DNA of 64,000 nucleotides from Lysobacterales bacterium (lineage in GTDB: Bacteria; Pseudomonadota; Gammaproteobacteria; Nevskiales; Salinisphaeraceae). The stretch's first letter is position 1; each line of letters opens with the position of its first letter. The notes beneath the pieces were generated by a model. That model saw only the letters and a list, made by a program, of their open reading frames with translations. It was not told where the DNA came from and did not search any database. The stretch is from assembly GCA_002715985.1 (NCBI GenBank), contig PBAO01000015.1, positions 4,978 through 68,977 on the forward strand. The letters are read 5' to 3'. Positions 8,618 to 17,830 of this stretch are shown piece by piece. A program made the translations under genes and the position numbers.

Positions 8618-8741
8618 AGCGGACAATACGCCGTGACTCGCGGGCCCGTCAATTCTCCAGCACGGGCGTCTCCGGACTGCAGAGCGTGGGGCAATCGTGC
8701 TATCAAACACGCACTGATCCAGGCATTTACAAGGACCGTTC

Positions 8742-9692
8742 ATGTCGCTCACCCCGGAAGTCGCTGGCGTTGTCGCCAAAATGCGCGAAGCCGCGATCTC
8801 GTTCGAGGATCTCGGCCTGGCCGATGCACGTCAGTTCTATATCGATACCCTGGCCAAGAGTGGCGGCGAGCCGGTGCCGATGGCCATGGCCAGCGATCAA
8901 GAGATCGCGCTGGACGGCCGCACGATCGGTGCCCGGCGCTACCGCCCCGAGACCCTGGCCGAGGGGGCGGCCCCCACGCTCGTCTATTTCCACGGCGGCG
9001 GCTGGGTCCTGGGGGATCTGGACTCTCATGATCGCGTCTGTCGCCAACTGGCCGAGCGCGCGGCATGCCAGGTGATCGCCGTGGATTACCGCCTGGCGCC
9101 CGAGTACTGCCTGCCGGCATCGTCCGAAGACGCGATCGCGGCCTACGGCTATCTGGTCGAGCACGCTGCGGATTTCGAGATCGATGCCCAGCGCATTGCC
9201 GTGGGCGGCGACAGCGCGGGCGGGCATCTATCGGCCGTGGTGGCCCTGGCCGCGCGGGATGCCGGCTGGCCGCTGGCGCTGCAGGTGCTCATCTACCCGG
9301 CCACCGATCTACGAGAGGCCGCGGCCAAGTACCCGTCGAAAGGCCGCAATGCCAATTTCCCGCCACTGACGGCCGAGCTGATGGCCTGGTTCGGCGCCCG
9401 CAGCGTGGATGCCAACACCGATCCGCTGGACTGGCGTGTCTCGCCCATTCTGGCCGAAACGCTGGAACGCACAGCCCCGGCGCTGTTGATCACCGCCGGG
9501 GCCGATGTGCTCATGGATGAGGGCGTGCTCTACGCCGCGCGCCTGCGGGATGACGATGTCGAGGTCGATCATGCTCACTATCCGGGTGTGATCCACGGCT
9601 TCATCGAGATGCAGGCCTGGCTGGCGGCGACCGGCAACGCCATGGATCGGATCGCCGCGGCGCTGCGACAAAACCTGGCCATCAGTGACTGA
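8742..9692 (+). CDS. Alpha/beta hydrolase, hormone-sensitive-lipase-type esterase
   Basis: A 316-residue esterase of the HSL (family IV) group. The oxyanion-hole motif HGGGW is near residue 85, and the nucleophile serine lies in GDSAGG near residue 158. The catalytic aspartate is in ADVLMDEG near residue 254, and the histidine in VIHGFIEM near residue 286. Such enzymes hydrolyse short-chain esters in the cytoplasm. The gene stands alone between the copper operon, which is divergent, and the dgo genes, which are convergent. Its natural substrate is unknown and the neighbours give no clear hint. Confidence 0.92.
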   Translation: MSLTPEVAGVVAKMREAAISFEDLGLADARQFYIDTLAKSGGEPVPMAMASDQEIALDGRTIGARRYRPETLAEGAAPTLVYFHGGGWVLGDLDSHDRVCRQLAERAACQVIAVDYRLAPEYCLPASSEDAIAAYGYLVEHAADFEIDAQRIAVGGDSAGGHLSAVVALAARDAGWPLALQVLIYPATDLREAAAKYPSKGRNANFPPLTAELMAWFGARSVDANTDPLDWRVSPILAETLERTAPALLITAGADVLMDEGVLYAARLRDDDVEVDHAHYPGVIHGFIEMQAWLAATGNAMDRIAAALRQNLAISD

Positions 9693-9795
9693 CCCGTGTG
9701 GCCGTGACGCGAGGGCACATCCGGCTCGCCCCGTTGTCTCCGGACTTTTTGGGGCCCGGCCGTAAGTCCGCGTCACCACCGGCGCCGAGACGGTG

Positions 9796-9999
9796 TTAGC
9801 GAGCCTTCAGGCCGATCTCGACGACCGGCGCGCGACATGGCCGCGCTTGAAGCGTTTCCGGCGGCGAGGCCGCCGTGCCGGGCGGCTCCGATCCGCCCGG
9901 CCTGGTCGATACCGGCCCCACACCGCGAACCCTGCCCGCTGGATCGACGATCCCAAGTGGGGCGCCGGCCTTCGAGTCGGCAATCGGCTGGTTCACCAT
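9796..9999 (-). CDS. Small open frame downstream of dgoD, doubtful
   Basis: The 300 bases between the esterase and dgoD hold no recognisable gene. A 67-residue frame on the dgoD strand starts with ATG overlapping the dgoD stop by 7 bases, which could allow coupled translation. The product is rich in Pro, Gly, Ala and Arg and contains [19 protein letters not shown]. It resembles nothing I know. Random GC-rich sequence often gives frames this long, so the evidence is only the overlap. Confidence 0.2.
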   Translation of the reverse strand: MVNQPIADSKAGAPLGIVDPAGRVRGVGPVSTRPGGSEPPGTAASPPETLQARPCRAPVVEIGLKAR

Positions 10000-11141
10000 T
10001 CGGCGAAACTGCCGTCAGCGTGGCGCCAGATCGGGTTACGCCAGCGATGCCCGACCGCGGCCCGCTCGCGTACATAGTCTTCGTCGATTTCAACGCCCAG
10101 GCCCGGCCCGTCGGGGATCGAGACGTAACCGTCGTTGTAGGCAAAGACTTCCGGGTTCTTGATGTAGTCCAGGATATCGTTGCCCTGGTTGTAATGAATC
10201 CCCAGCGACTGTTCCTGAATAAACGCGTTGTAACAGACTGCATCAAGCTGCAGGTTGACCGCCAGGGCGATCGGCCCCAGCGGGCAATGCAGAGCCACGG
10301 CGACGTCGTAGGCCTCGGCCATCGCTGCGATCTTGCGGGTTTCGGTGATGCCGCCCGAATGCGAGGGGTCGGGCTGGATGATATCGACGTGGCCGCCTTC
10401 GAGGATCGGCTTGAAGTCCCAGCGTGAATACAGCCGCTCGCCGAGCGCGATCGGCGTGCTGGTCAGACCCGCCAGCTCGGGCAACGCCTCGCGGTTTTCT
10501 GATAGCACGGGCTCTTCGATGAACATCAGTTTGTAGGGGGCCAGTTCGCGCATGAGGACCTTGGCCATGGGCTTGTGGACCCGGCCATGAAAATCCACGC
10601 CGATACCGAAATGCGGGCCACAGGCCTCGCGAATGGCCGCGACGTTGTCCAGCACCGCGTCGACCTTGGCGTGGCTGTCGATGAACTGCATCTCTTCCGA
10701 GGCGTTCATCTTGATCGCGGTGAAACCGAGATCCGCGCGTTCCCTGGCCATGGCGGCCGTATCGCCCGGCCGGTCGCCGCCGATCCAGGAGTAGACCTTG
10801 ATCGAGTCCCGCAGCCGACCGCCCAGAAGCTCATGGACCGGCACGCCCAGTGCCTTGCCTTTGATATCCCACAGTGCCTGGTCGATACCGGCCAGAGCAC
10901 TCATGTGGATCGGCCCGCCGCGATAGAAGCCGCCGCGATAAAGCACGGTCCAATGATCCTCTATACGCCGCGGATCGGTGCCGATCAGGTAATCGGCCAG
11001 CTCCTCGACCATGGCAGCCACCGCATGCGCCCGGCCCTCGACGACCGGCTCGCCCCAGCCGACGATGCCCTCGTCGGTGACAATCTTTAGAAAGCACCAG
11101 CGCGGCGGAACGATGAAGGTTTCGAGCTGTGTGATTTTCAT
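9993..11141 (-). CDS. dgoD: D-galactonate dehydratase
   Basis: A 382-residue enolase-superfamily enzyme, the same length as E. coli DgoD. It dehydrates D-galactonate to 2-keto-3-deoxy-galactonate. ATG at 11141 is chosen because it aligns with the family N-terminus ([15 protein letters not shown]). The active-site residues are visible: Asp183 and His185 in GVDFHGR, glutamates in FIEEP and LGER as the other metal ligands, and the catalytic histidine in LHCPLGPIA. It is on the same strand as dgoK-dgoA but separated from them by 256 bases containing a dispersed repeat, so it may have its own promoter. Confidence 0.95.
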   Translation of the reverse strand: MKITQLETFIVPPRWCFLKIVTDEGIVGWGEPVVEGRAHAVAAMVEELADYLIGTDPRRIEDHWTVLYRGGFYRGGPIHMSALAGIDQALWDIKGKALGVPVHELLGGRLRDSIKVYSWIGGDRPGDTAAMARERADLGFTAIKMNASEEMQFIDSHAKVDAVLDNVAAIREACGPHFGIGVDFHGRVHKPMAKVLMRELAPYKLMFIEEPVLSENREALPELAGLTSTPIALGERLYSRWDFKPILEGGHVDIIQPDPSHSGGITETRKIAAMAEAYDVAVALHCPLGPIALAVNLQLDAVCYNAFIQEQSLGIHYNQGNDILDYIKNPEVFAYNDGYVSIPDGPGLGVEIDEDYVRERAAVGHRWRNPIWRHADGSFAEW

Positions 11142-11157
11142 ACGGTTATCGCTCTTT

Positions 11158-11200
11158 GAATACAGGCATTTACCCGCAGATGGGCGCCGACTACGCAAAT
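11158..11200 (-). repeat. Dispersed intergenic repeat, copy 1 (partial)
   Basis: The 256 bases between dgoA and dgoD contain no gene. Next to dgoD lies a segment including TACAGGCATTTA, CCGCAGATG and GGGCGCCGACT. The same words recur, in the same order once the strand is reversed, near 49.83-49.88 kb, and with changes near 30.68 kb. This copy has one arm only. The repeat probably lies in the dgoD leader. Confidence 0.6.
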
Positions 11201-11397
11201 GTAGGCTTAGTGGGCTTTTGAAGATTAGCGCTGAATGACGGAATCGCGGTTTGGTTTGGATCGCGAATGATGATTCAAACACCGCTCATTCATGATGTCT
11301 TTATCGTCCACGGGTCGACGGAACGCCCCGCACGCGCATACAGCCGGAATACGCGCGTAACGCCCAGTCCGAATCTGCGTCCGTTCGCGGACGATTT

Positions 11398-12030
11398 TTA
11401 AAGCGCCGAACGAAGCCCTGCAAACGCATGGGCAAAGGCCCGGGCATTGGCGGCCACGGTATCGGCGTCCATGCCGGCCTTGTAGAGCGCCGACCCCAGG
11501 CCAAAGCCGGTGGCGCCGACCGTCATGTAGGGCTGCATGGTATCGGGCGATACCCCGCCCACCGGCATCAAGGGCACATGGTGCGGCACCACGGCGCGCC
11601 AGGCTTTTACGATCGCTGGCGTGATCGCCTCCGCGGGGAAGAGCTTCAAGGCGTCGGCACCGGCCTCCATGGCAGCGAACCCCTCGGTCGGGGTCGCCAC
11701 ACCGGGCGCACTGAACAGCCCGGCGGCCTTGGCCGCCTCGATCACCGAGGGCTTCATGTTGGGCGAGACAATCAGCCGCCCACCGACCGCGCCCACGGAG
11801 GTCACGTCGTCGGTGCTCAGCACCGTACCAGCGCCCACGACCGCCGACTCGCCCAGATGCGTGGCCAGGCGTTCGATGCTGTCCAGCGGTTCCGGCGAAT
11901 TCAGCGGGATCTCGATCACCCGAAAGCCGGCCGCGACCAGCGCATCGCCCACGTCGATGATCTCGTCGGGCCGAACGCCACGCAGAATCGCGATCAGCGG
12001 TAGATCGGCCAGATAGTCGTTCAATGTCAT
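11398..12030 (-). CDS. dgoA: 2-dehydro-3-deoxy-6-phosphogalactonate aldolase
   Basis: A 210-residue class I aldolase of the KDPG/KDPGal family that splits KDPGal into pyruvate and glyceraldehyde-3-phosphate. The general base Glu40 lies in VIEIPLNSPEP, and the Schiff-base lysine Lys129 in DALKLFPAEA. The IPLNSP wording is that of the galactonate branch rather than the Entner-Doudoroff enzyme. ATG at 12030 overlaps the dgoK stop as ATGA, so the two are probably translated together. It is the last enzyme of the galactose oxidation route in this window. Confidence 0.94.
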   Translation of the reverse strand: MTLNDYLADLPLIAILRGVRPDEIIDVGDALVAAGFRVIEIPLNSPEPLDSIERLATHLGESAVVGAGTVLSTDDVTSVGAVGGRLIVSPNMKPSVIEAAKAAGLFSAPGVATPTEGFAAMEAGADALKLFPAEAITPAIVKAWRAVVPHHVPLMPVGGVSPDTMQPYMTVGATGFGLGSALYKAGMDADTVAANARAFAHAFAGLRSAL

Positions 12031-12986
12031 AGCTGTTCCTTGGTCAGCAGACCGGCCTGTTCCGCGATCTGCCATAGACCGTGGCGGGCCGCGTCTTCGA
12101 TCACTCGTGCGGGCGCACGATCGAACTGCATCAGGGCACGCTGGTAGCGCGCGCACAGATCGGCATCGCCGATAAGACAGATCGGTGTCTTGTGATCATC
12201 GTTGCTCAGTGCGCTGCGCAATTCCTCGCCGATCAAGAGCCCGGACAGATACGCCGAGGTATCAGCCGCCGGCAATTCACCCGCCAGCCAGCGGCTGCGC
12301 GCGGAAAACAAGGCCCGCATGCCGCCGGTCTCGCCTGTGTCGCGCGCCGTGGCCACACCGAGATCGAAGGCCGCCGGGTCGGGTGTCCCCGCGTGTGCTT
12401 GTGCCGGGCGGCCGAGAATCGAGTGGGCAGTAAGCAGCGCGTACAGCTCGCCGGTCATATAGGTGGCAAACGCGCCAAGACGACCGTCTTCGACCGTAAT
12501 CCATTTGCTGTGCGTGCCGGGGGTGATGAGCCGGGCCGAGGCGGCAAGCGTTGGCTCCAGCGCCAGCGCGCCGAGACTCTGGGTTTCTTCACCGCGCATG
12601 ACGTCGGCAAGCCGCCCGGCGGCCGGAGCCTGCATCACGCCGGGCACGATATGAAACGCCCCCGCCTCGGTATCGATGACCACCAATCGCTTGGCCAGTG
12701 AGGCCGGGGCAGCCGGTGTTTCGATATAAGGCACTTCTTGCCAGCCGCCCTGGCTGCCGATCATGCCGCAGGCGATCGCCGGACATCGGCCGTGGGCCCT
12801 GACCCACTCGCGCACCAAGGCGTGATACGTGCCCGCAAAATCGCTGTCTGTCACCTGCATGAGGCCTTGATCACTGCGGCGTGCGTCCAGCACCTGGCCG
12901 TCGGCATCGAGCAACCAGGCACGCAGGGACGAAGTGCCCCAGTCCACGGCGATCAGGGCCGCCGGCGATGTGTGGTTATCTGTCAT
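12027..12986 (-). CDS. dgoK: 2-dehydro-3-deoxygalactonokinase
   Basis: A 319-residue sugar kinase of the DgoK family that phosphorylates KDGal to KDPGal with ATP. The N-terminal phosphate motif is IAVDWGTSSLRAWLL. Further family features are GMIGSQGGW, MRGEETQ and a GTHSKWI segment with the catalytic region. ATG at 12986 is chosen over a TTG three codons upstream. No good ribosome binding site is visible for either. It is the first gene of a dgoK-dgoA pair on the minus strand. No GntR-type DgoR regulator or galactonate permease is in the window. Confidence 0.93.
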   Translation of the reverse strand: MTDNHTSPAALIAVDWGTSSLRAWLLDADGQVLDARRSDQGLMQVTDSDFAGTYHALVREWVRAHGRCPAIACGMIGSQGGWQEVPYIETPAAPASLAKRLVVIDTEAGAFHIVPGVMQAPAAGRLADVMRGEETQSLGALALEPTLAASARLITPGTHSKWITVEDGRLGAFATYMTGELYALLTAHSILGRPAQAHAGTPDPAAFDLGVATARDTGETGGMRALFSARSRWLAGELPAADTSAYLSGLLIGEELRSALSNDDHKTPICLIGDADLCARYQRALMQFDRAPARVIEDAARHGLWQIAEQAGLLTKEQL

Positions 12987-13028
12987 ACGAAGCAAAGTCT
13001 AAGCCATTTCGTCTCTGGCGACGGGCAC

Positions 13029-13055
13029 AAAAAAGCCGGCGGGCAACCCGCCGGC
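13029..13055 (-). terminator. Rho-independent terminator after betC
   Basis: A perfect 9-bp stem GCCGGCGGG/CCCGCCGGC with a 3-base loop is followed, on the minus strand, by six T residues. It lies 22 bases beyond the betC stop and upstream of dgoK, so it ends the betC transcript and insulates dgoK. Confidence 0.9.
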
Positions 13056-13077
13056 TCGTTGAGTCATGCCGCGCCGA

Positions 13078-14595
13078 TCATTCGCCGCGGGGGAAGCGCT
13101 GGGCTTCCTCGACCTCGTTGAGGTCCATATGGTTGCGCATATAGCGCTGGGACGCATCCTGCAGCGGCTGATGGTCCCAGGGATAGTAATGCCCGTTGCG
13201 CAGGGCCTCATAAACGATCAGGCGACGCGCCTGCGACTCGCGCACATCGGCGTCGAAGCTGTCCATGTCCCAGCGATTACGCATCTTGGCCTGATACTGG
13301 GCCAGCACTTCGGCGTACTCGGGGTCGTGGGCCAGATTGGTGGTCTCGCCCGGATCGGCTTCCAGATCGAACAGCTGGGGCGGATCGATCTCGCAGTGGT
13401 TGAACTTGTACTTGCCCTCGCGAATGGTCACCAACGGGGCATAGGTGCCCTCGGCGGCGTATTCCATGTAGACCGGGGCCTCGCGGGTCTCGCCCTTGGC
13501 CAGCGGCACCAGCGATTGGCCATCGGTCCAGGGCTCGATCTCGGCCAGATCGATACCCACGATATCGGCCAGCGTGGCATTGATATCGATGGTGGAGACC
13601 GGCGCATCGACGTTGGCCTGGGCCAGACCGGGGGCCGCAAGCATCAAGGGCACGCGCGAGCTGCCCTCGTAGGGGCTCATCTTGAACCACAGGCCTTTCT
13701 CGCCAATCATGTCGCCGTGGTCGGAGCAGACCACGATGATCGTGTTGTCGGCCATGCGCGTGCGATCCAGCACGTCCAGAATATCGCCGATCTTGTCGTC
13801 GACATAAGAGATGTTGGCGAAATACCCCTGGCGGGCATTGCGCACGTCCTGGGGCTGGATATCGAACTTCGTATAGTCGTTGGCCTCGAAGACCCGCTGG
13901 CTGTGCGGGTCCAGATCCTCGAAGGCCACCGCGCCCTGTTCTGGCTCGAGCTGGTCACAGTCGTTGTACAGATCCCAGAACTTGCGACGGGCCACGTACG
14001 GGTCGTGCGGGTGGGTGAAGCTCACACACAGCGCCCAGGGCCGCTCGTCGTGGCCGCGCGACAGATCGAAGAGCTTCTGCTCGGCGTGAAAGGCCACCTC
14101 GTCGTCGTATTCCATCTGGTTGGAAATTTCGGCCACACCCGCGCCGGTGACCGAGCCCAGGTTGTGATACCACCAGTCGATCCGCTCGCCGGGCTTGCGA
14201 TAATCCGGCGTCCAGCCGAAATCCGCCGGGTAGACGTCGGTCGTCAGGCGCGACTCGAAGCCGTGGAGCTGGTCAGGGCCCACGAAATGCATCTTGCCCG
14301 ACAGGCAGGTTTCATAGCCGGCGCGCCGTAGGTGATGCGCCCACGTCGGGATCGACGACTGGAACTCCGCGGCGTTGTCATAAACGCCGGTACGGCTGGG
14401 CAGCTGACCGGACATGAAGGCCGCCCGCCCCGGGGCACAGAGATAGCTCGGCGTATAGGCGTTGTTGAAGTTCACCGCGCGCTTGGCGAGTTTCTTCAGG
14501 TTCGGCGCATGCAGAAAATCTGCCGGGCCGTTTTCGAACAGCGTGCCGTTGAGCTGGTCAGCCATGAGCACCAGCACGTTGGGTTTGTCGGCCAT
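13078..14595 (-). CDS. betC: Choline sulfatase
   Basis: A 505-residue type I sulfatase that hydrolyses choline-O-sulfate to choline and sulfate. The start ATG at 14595 matches the family N-terminus KPNVLVLMADQ; the same frame stays open far upstream without family similarity. The formylglycine cysteine is Cys53 in LCAPGRAAFMSGQ (C-x-P-x-R). It is followed by PSRTGVYDNAAEF, a hallmark of BetC rather than other sulfatases. Further metal and active-site elements are GKMHFVGPDQ and CSDHGDMIGEKGLWFK. The C-terminal region YYPWDHQPLQDASQRY is also BetC-like. No betAB or choline transporter is adjacent. The product choline is presumably oxidised to glycine betaine by enzymes encoded elsewhere. Confidence 0.95.
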   Translation of the reverse strand: MADKPNVLVLMADQLNGTLFENGPADFLHAPNLKKLAKRAVNFNNAYTPSYLCAPGRAAFMSGQLPSRTGVYDNAAEFQSSIPTWAHHLRRAGYETCLSGKMHFVGPDQLHGFESRLTTDVYPADFGWTPDYRKPGERIDWWYHNLGSVTGAGVAEISNQMEYDDEVAFHAEQKLFDLSRGHDERPWALCVSFTHPHDPYVARRKFWDLYNDCDQLEPEQGAVAFEDLDPHSQRVFEANDYTKFDIQPQDVRNARQGYFANISYVDDKIGDILDVLDRTRMADNTIIVVCSDHGDMIGEKGLWFKMSPYEGSSRVPLMLAAPGLAQANVDAPVSTIDINATLADIVGIDLAEIEPWTDGQSLVPLAKGETREAPVYMEYAAEGTYAPLVTIREGKYKFNHCEIDPPQLFDLEADPGETTNLAHDPEYAEVLAQYQAKMRNRWDMDSFDADVRESQARRLIVYEALRNGHYYPWDHQPLQDASQRYMRNHMDLNEVEEAQRFPRGE

Positions 14596-14675
14596 GGAAT
14601 CGGTCCACGAAGTTGGAGTGCGGTGACGAATCATGCGTGTACCACCCCGCCCGCGACAAGCCGCGATGATTCGGA

Positions 14676-15755
14676 TTACCGTCGAGGCGCGTTGACGACC
14701 GGCTCGAACCCGGCGCGATACGTCAGCCAACGCGCCAGCGGCGGCCCGATGAGTGTGACCGCCAGAAAACGAGCCAGCTGCATGGCCATGACATAGGCCA
14801 CATCGACATGCGTGGTGCTGGCGATGATACCCACCGTATCCGCGCCGCCGGGGCTCGTCGCCAGGAACGCCGTCAACGGATCGACATCGGCAAAGACCAC
14901 GAGCAGGCCGGCGATACCGGCACATACCACGATCAACAACACGATCGAGGCCAGTACGGCCGGCAACGCCTTGATGGCATGGCGCACCGTCTCGCGCGTG
15001 AAGCGCAGCCCGATGCCCCAGCCCACGATCAGGAAGCTGAGCGCGAATATCGACGCCGGCAGCGTGAGCGTCAGCCCGCCGATATCCTGGGCAACGGCCC
15101 CCGCCACCAGAGCAACGATCAGCGCACCGGCTGGGAATCGCCATACACGCGCGACCAGCCAACAGGCCAGTCCGAGACCGATCGTCAGCGCCAGCGCTTG
15201 AACATCCAGCGCCACGAACCAATGCGCGAACATCGAGCTTTCCTGTGCCGGCACGCCCACCCAGGCCGCCACCAGCGACGCCGAGGACACCACCAGCACC
15301 ACTCGCAGATACTGCATGAAGGCCACCAGGCGCTCGTCCGCGCCGTAGGCCTGGGACATCAGCGTCATGGCAACGGCCGCCCCAGGCGAGGTCCCCCAGA
15401 TCGCCGTGGGCCCGGGCAGAATCTGGCGCGCGGCCAGCCACCAGCCCAGCGCGAAGCTGACCCCGATCACCGAAAGCACGCCGCCAGCGAACACCGGCCA
15501 TTCCAGCGCGATCTCGCCCAGCAGATCAGTGGTGATGCTGCGCGCGATCATCAGCCCGATGACGACCTGGGCCAGCTGAAACACGCCGCGCGGCACGGAC
15601 AACGACGTCCCGGCCAGCGCGAAGGCCACCGCCACGATCATCGGCCCGAGCAGAAACCCCGCCGGCAGGCCGGCAGCCGAAATCCCAAGCCCCGAGCCGG
15701 CCGACACGACACCAAAAACAGCAAAGACAAGGCCAGTGCCGACGCCCGGCCTCAC
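14676..15755 (-). CDS. AbrB-type integral membrane protein (putative transporter)
   Basis: A 359-residue membrane protein with two homologous halves, as in the AbrB family (the membrane AbrB/AidB-regulator type, not the DNA-binding AbrB). The paired signatures are WGTSPGAAVAMTLMSQAYG in the first half and TSPGGADTVGIIASTTHVD in the second; both G-x-P-G-A/G loops are conserved. About ten helices are predicted. The start is GTG at 15755. It lies 80 bases upstream of betC on the same strand, so the two may be cotranscribed, and it is divergent from the carnitine operon. The transported compound is not established for the family; a link to choline sulfate or betaine is only suggested by position. 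Confidence 0.82.
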   Translation of the reverse strand: MRPGVGTGLVFAVFGVVSAGSGLGISAAGLPAGFLLGPMIVAVAFALAGTSLSVPRGVFQLAQVVIGLMIARSITTDLLGEIALEWPVFAGGVLSVIGVSFALGWWLAARQILPGPTAIWGTSPGAAVAMTLMSQAYGADERLVAFMQYLRVVLVVSSASLVAAWVGVPAQESSMFAHWFVALDVQALALTIGLGLACWLVARVWRFPAGALIVALVAGAVAQDIGGLTLTLPASIFALSFLIVGWGIGLRFTRETVRHAIKALPAVLASIVLLIVVCAGIAGLLVVFADVDPLTAFLATSPGGADTVGIIASTTHVDVAYVMAMQLARFLAVTLIGPPLARWLTYRAGFEPVVNAPRR

Positions 15756-15820
15756 AGTCGCTCACCGACCGACCGGGACAAGCATCGTTTCCGGTCAACC
15801 AGGCAGCGCATCACGTCAAA

Positions 15821-15834
15821 TGCCTGGACAGGCA
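15821..15834. promoter_or_regulatory. Palindrome in the abrB/cdhC divergent promoter region
   Basis: The palindrome TGCCTG-GA-CAGGCA has perfect 6-bp arms. It lies between the divergent AbrB-type gene and the carnitine operon, just upstream of the first cdhC start candidate. This is a good position for an operator controlling either operon. No regulator gene is adjacent, so the binding protein is unknown. Confidence 0.4.
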
Positions 15835-15874
15835 AACGGCATACTTCGTGTCTCACCGAACCATCGTCAACGCC

Positions 15875-16774
15875 GTGAATACGAACATCATTCTAACCTG
15901 TGCCGTGACCGGCGCCGGTGATACGCCGGCCAGGAACCCCAACGTGCCGGTCACGCCACGTGCCATCGCCGACGACTGCCTGGCCGCAGCCCGGGCCGGC
16001 GCCTCGATCGCCCACGTGCATGTCCGCGATCCGGAAACCGGGGCACACCGTCACGACACCGCCTACTTTGCCGAGATCGTGGACCGGGTGCGCGATTCGG
16101 ATCGCGATATCGTGCTCAACTTCACCGCCGGCGGCGGCGGTGATCTGATCCCGGAGTTGAGCGGCACCTACAACGACGATCGCCAGATTCGGGCCGCGGC
16201 CGGCTCGGATCTGCAAACGCCGTCCGAGCGCCATGCGCCGATCGGCGAACTGCTGCCCGAAATCTGCACCCTGGACTGTGGTTCGCTGAACTTCGGCAAC
16301 GCGGTGTATCTCAACACCGCCGACTGGCTGCGCGAGCACGCAGCACTCGTGCGTGACGCCGGCGTCAAGCCCGAGCTGGAATGCTTCGACCTGGGCCATG
16401 TCTGGTTCGCACGCCAGCTCATCGACGAAGGCCTGATCGCCGGCGATCCGCTGTTCCAGCTGTGCCTGGGCATTCCCTGGGGCGCCGAGGCCGATCCCGC
16501 CACCCTGCTTGCCATGCGCAACAAGCTGCCGGCCAACGCCCACTGGGCGGCTTTTGCCATCGGACGCCTACAGATGCCGATGGTGGCCCAGGCCATGATC
16601 GCGGGCGGACATTGTCGCGTGGGCCTGGAAGACAACCTCTATCTTTCACGCGGCGTAAAAGCCGATAACGCCGGGCTGGTGGCCAAGGCCGTGGACATCA
16701 TCCAGGCGCTGGGCGGTGATGTCGTCACCCCGGCAGTCACCCGCCAAACGCTTGGCCTGCGAGGTGCCGTATGA
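15875..16774 (+). CDS. cdhC: BKACE-family dehydrocarnitine cleavage enzyme
   Basis: A beta-keto acid cleavage enzyme (DUF849) of about 299 residues. GTG at 15875 is preferred because it gives the family start MNTNIILTCAVTGAGDT. Another GTG at 15848 in the same frame would add nine non-conserved residues. Key features are the metal-binding AHVHVRDPETG, the NFTAGGGG loop and GLEDNLYLSRGV near the C-terminus. In carnitine catabolism this enzyme uses acetyl-CoA to turn 3-dehydrocarnitine into betainyl-CoA and acetoacetate. The next two genes encode the dehydrogenase before it and the thioesterase after it, which fixes the substrate with good confidence. The stop overlaps the next start as ATGA. 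Confidence 0.9.
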   Translation: MNTNIILTCAVTGAGDTPARNPNVPVTPRAIADDCLAAARAGASIAHVHVRDPETGAHRHDTAYFAEIVDRVRDSDRDIVLNFTAGGGGDLIPELSGTYNDDRQIRAAAGSDLQTPSERHAPIGELLPEICTLDCGSLNFGNAVYLNTADWLREHAALVRDAGVKPELECFDLGHVWFARQLIDEGLIAGDPLFQLCLGIPWGAEADPATLLAMRNKLPANAHWAAFAIGRLQMPMVAQAMIAGGHCRVGLEDNLYLSRGVKADNAGLVAKAVDIIQALGGDVVTPAVTRQTLGLRGAV

Positions 16775-17760
16775 GCACAGAAACCGACCCGCTCGTCATC
16801 ACGCCCGAACACGTGGCCATCGTCGGCGGCGGCGTTATTGGCTGCGGTTGGGCCGTACGCGCACTGGCTGCCGGTGCCCGTGTCACGGTCTTCGATACCG
16901 ATGTGGCCACGGCCGAGCGTCGCCTGAAACAGGCCATCGATATCGCCTGGCCGTCGATGGAAAAACGCGGGCTGGCCGCAGCGGCCGATAGTGGCGCCTG
17001 GCGCGTGACCGCTGACCTGGCCGATGCGCTGGCCGACGCTGATCTGGTTCAGGAGAATGTGCCCGAGCGCACGGCGCTCAAACAGCAAGTGCTCGCCGAG
17101 ATCGATACGCTCGTCCCCGAGCATGTGCTGATCGGCTCATCGACCTCCGGCATCAAGCCGAGCGAGCTGGCCGAAAAGGCCACCCGTGCGCCGGGGCGTA
17201 TCGTGGTGGCGCATCCGTTCAACCCAGTCTATCTCTTGCCGCTGGTGGAGATCGTGGGTAATACAGCCACCGACGAAGCAATGATCGAACAGGCCCGTGC
17301 GCTCTATCACGGCCTGGGCATGAAGCCACTCGTGGTGCGCGCCGAAATCGAAGGGCATATCGCTGATCGCCTGATGGAAGCGCTCTGGCGCGAGGCCCTG
17401 CATCTCGTCAACGACGGCGTGGCCACGACCGAAGAAATCGATGCCGCCGTGGTCTATGGTGCCGGGTTACGCTGGTCGCTGATGGGCACGTTCCTGACGT
17501 TTCATCTGGCCGGCGGCGAACAAGGCATGCGCCACATGCTCGAACAGTTCGGCCCGGCTCTGAAACTGCCCTGGACCAAACTCGAAGCGCCGGAACTCAC
17601 CGATCACCTGATCGATCGTGTGGTCACCGGCTGCGAGCACCAGGCCGCCGGGCGTTCCGTGGCCCAGCTCGAGGATCGGCGCGATGCGTTTCTCACCGAT
17701 CTGCTGAATCTGGTCGAGCGTTACTGGCCGGAGTCGGAAGGCTTGGCCGGGCGCATATAG
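16771..17760 (+). CDS. cdhA: L-carnitine 3-dehydrogenase
   Basis: A 329-residue NAD-dependent enzyme related to 3-hydroxyacyl-CoA dehydrogenases that oxidises L-carnitine to 3-dehydrocarnitine. The Rossmann motif is AIVGGGVIGCGWAVRA near residue 15. The family motifs SSTSGIKPSEL and VAHPFNPVYLLPLVEIV follow, with the catalytic His in the latter. Its length matches stand-alone carnitine dehydrogenases rather than fusions with the thioesterase, which is encoded separately downstream. It is translationally coupled to cdhC by a 4-base overlap. Confidence 0.94.
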   Translation: MSTETDPLVITPEHVAIVGGGVIGCGWAVRALAAGARVTVFDTDVATAERRLKQAIDIAWPSMEKRGLAAAADSGAWRVTADLADALADADLVQENVPERTALKQQVLAEIDTLVPEHVLIGSSTSGIKPSELAEKATRAPGRIVVAHPFNPVYLLPLVEIVGNTATDEAMIEQARALYHGLGMKPLVVRAEIEGHIADRLMEALWREALHLVNDGVATTEEIDAAVVYGAGLRWSLMGTFLTFHLAGGEQGMRHMLEQFGPALKLPWTKLEAPELTDHLIDRVVTGCEHQAAGRSVAQLEDRRDAFLTDLLNLVERYWPESEGLAGRI

Positions 17761-17830
17761 CCGCCCGCGGCGTTTCTTTTTTTACGCGATTCGAAATCCC
17801 CGGTTTGTATCACCTGCGAGAACAATCGAT

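Noticed and set aside
12987-12995. TTG at 12995 as the dgoK start
   Set aside because: It adds only three residues with no better ribosome binding site. ATG at 12986 is the simpler choice.
14596-15501. Upstream extension of the betC frame
   Set aside because: The frame stays open for 302 codons upstream but overlaps the AbrB-type gene and has no similarity. Sulfatase homology begins at the ATG at 14595.
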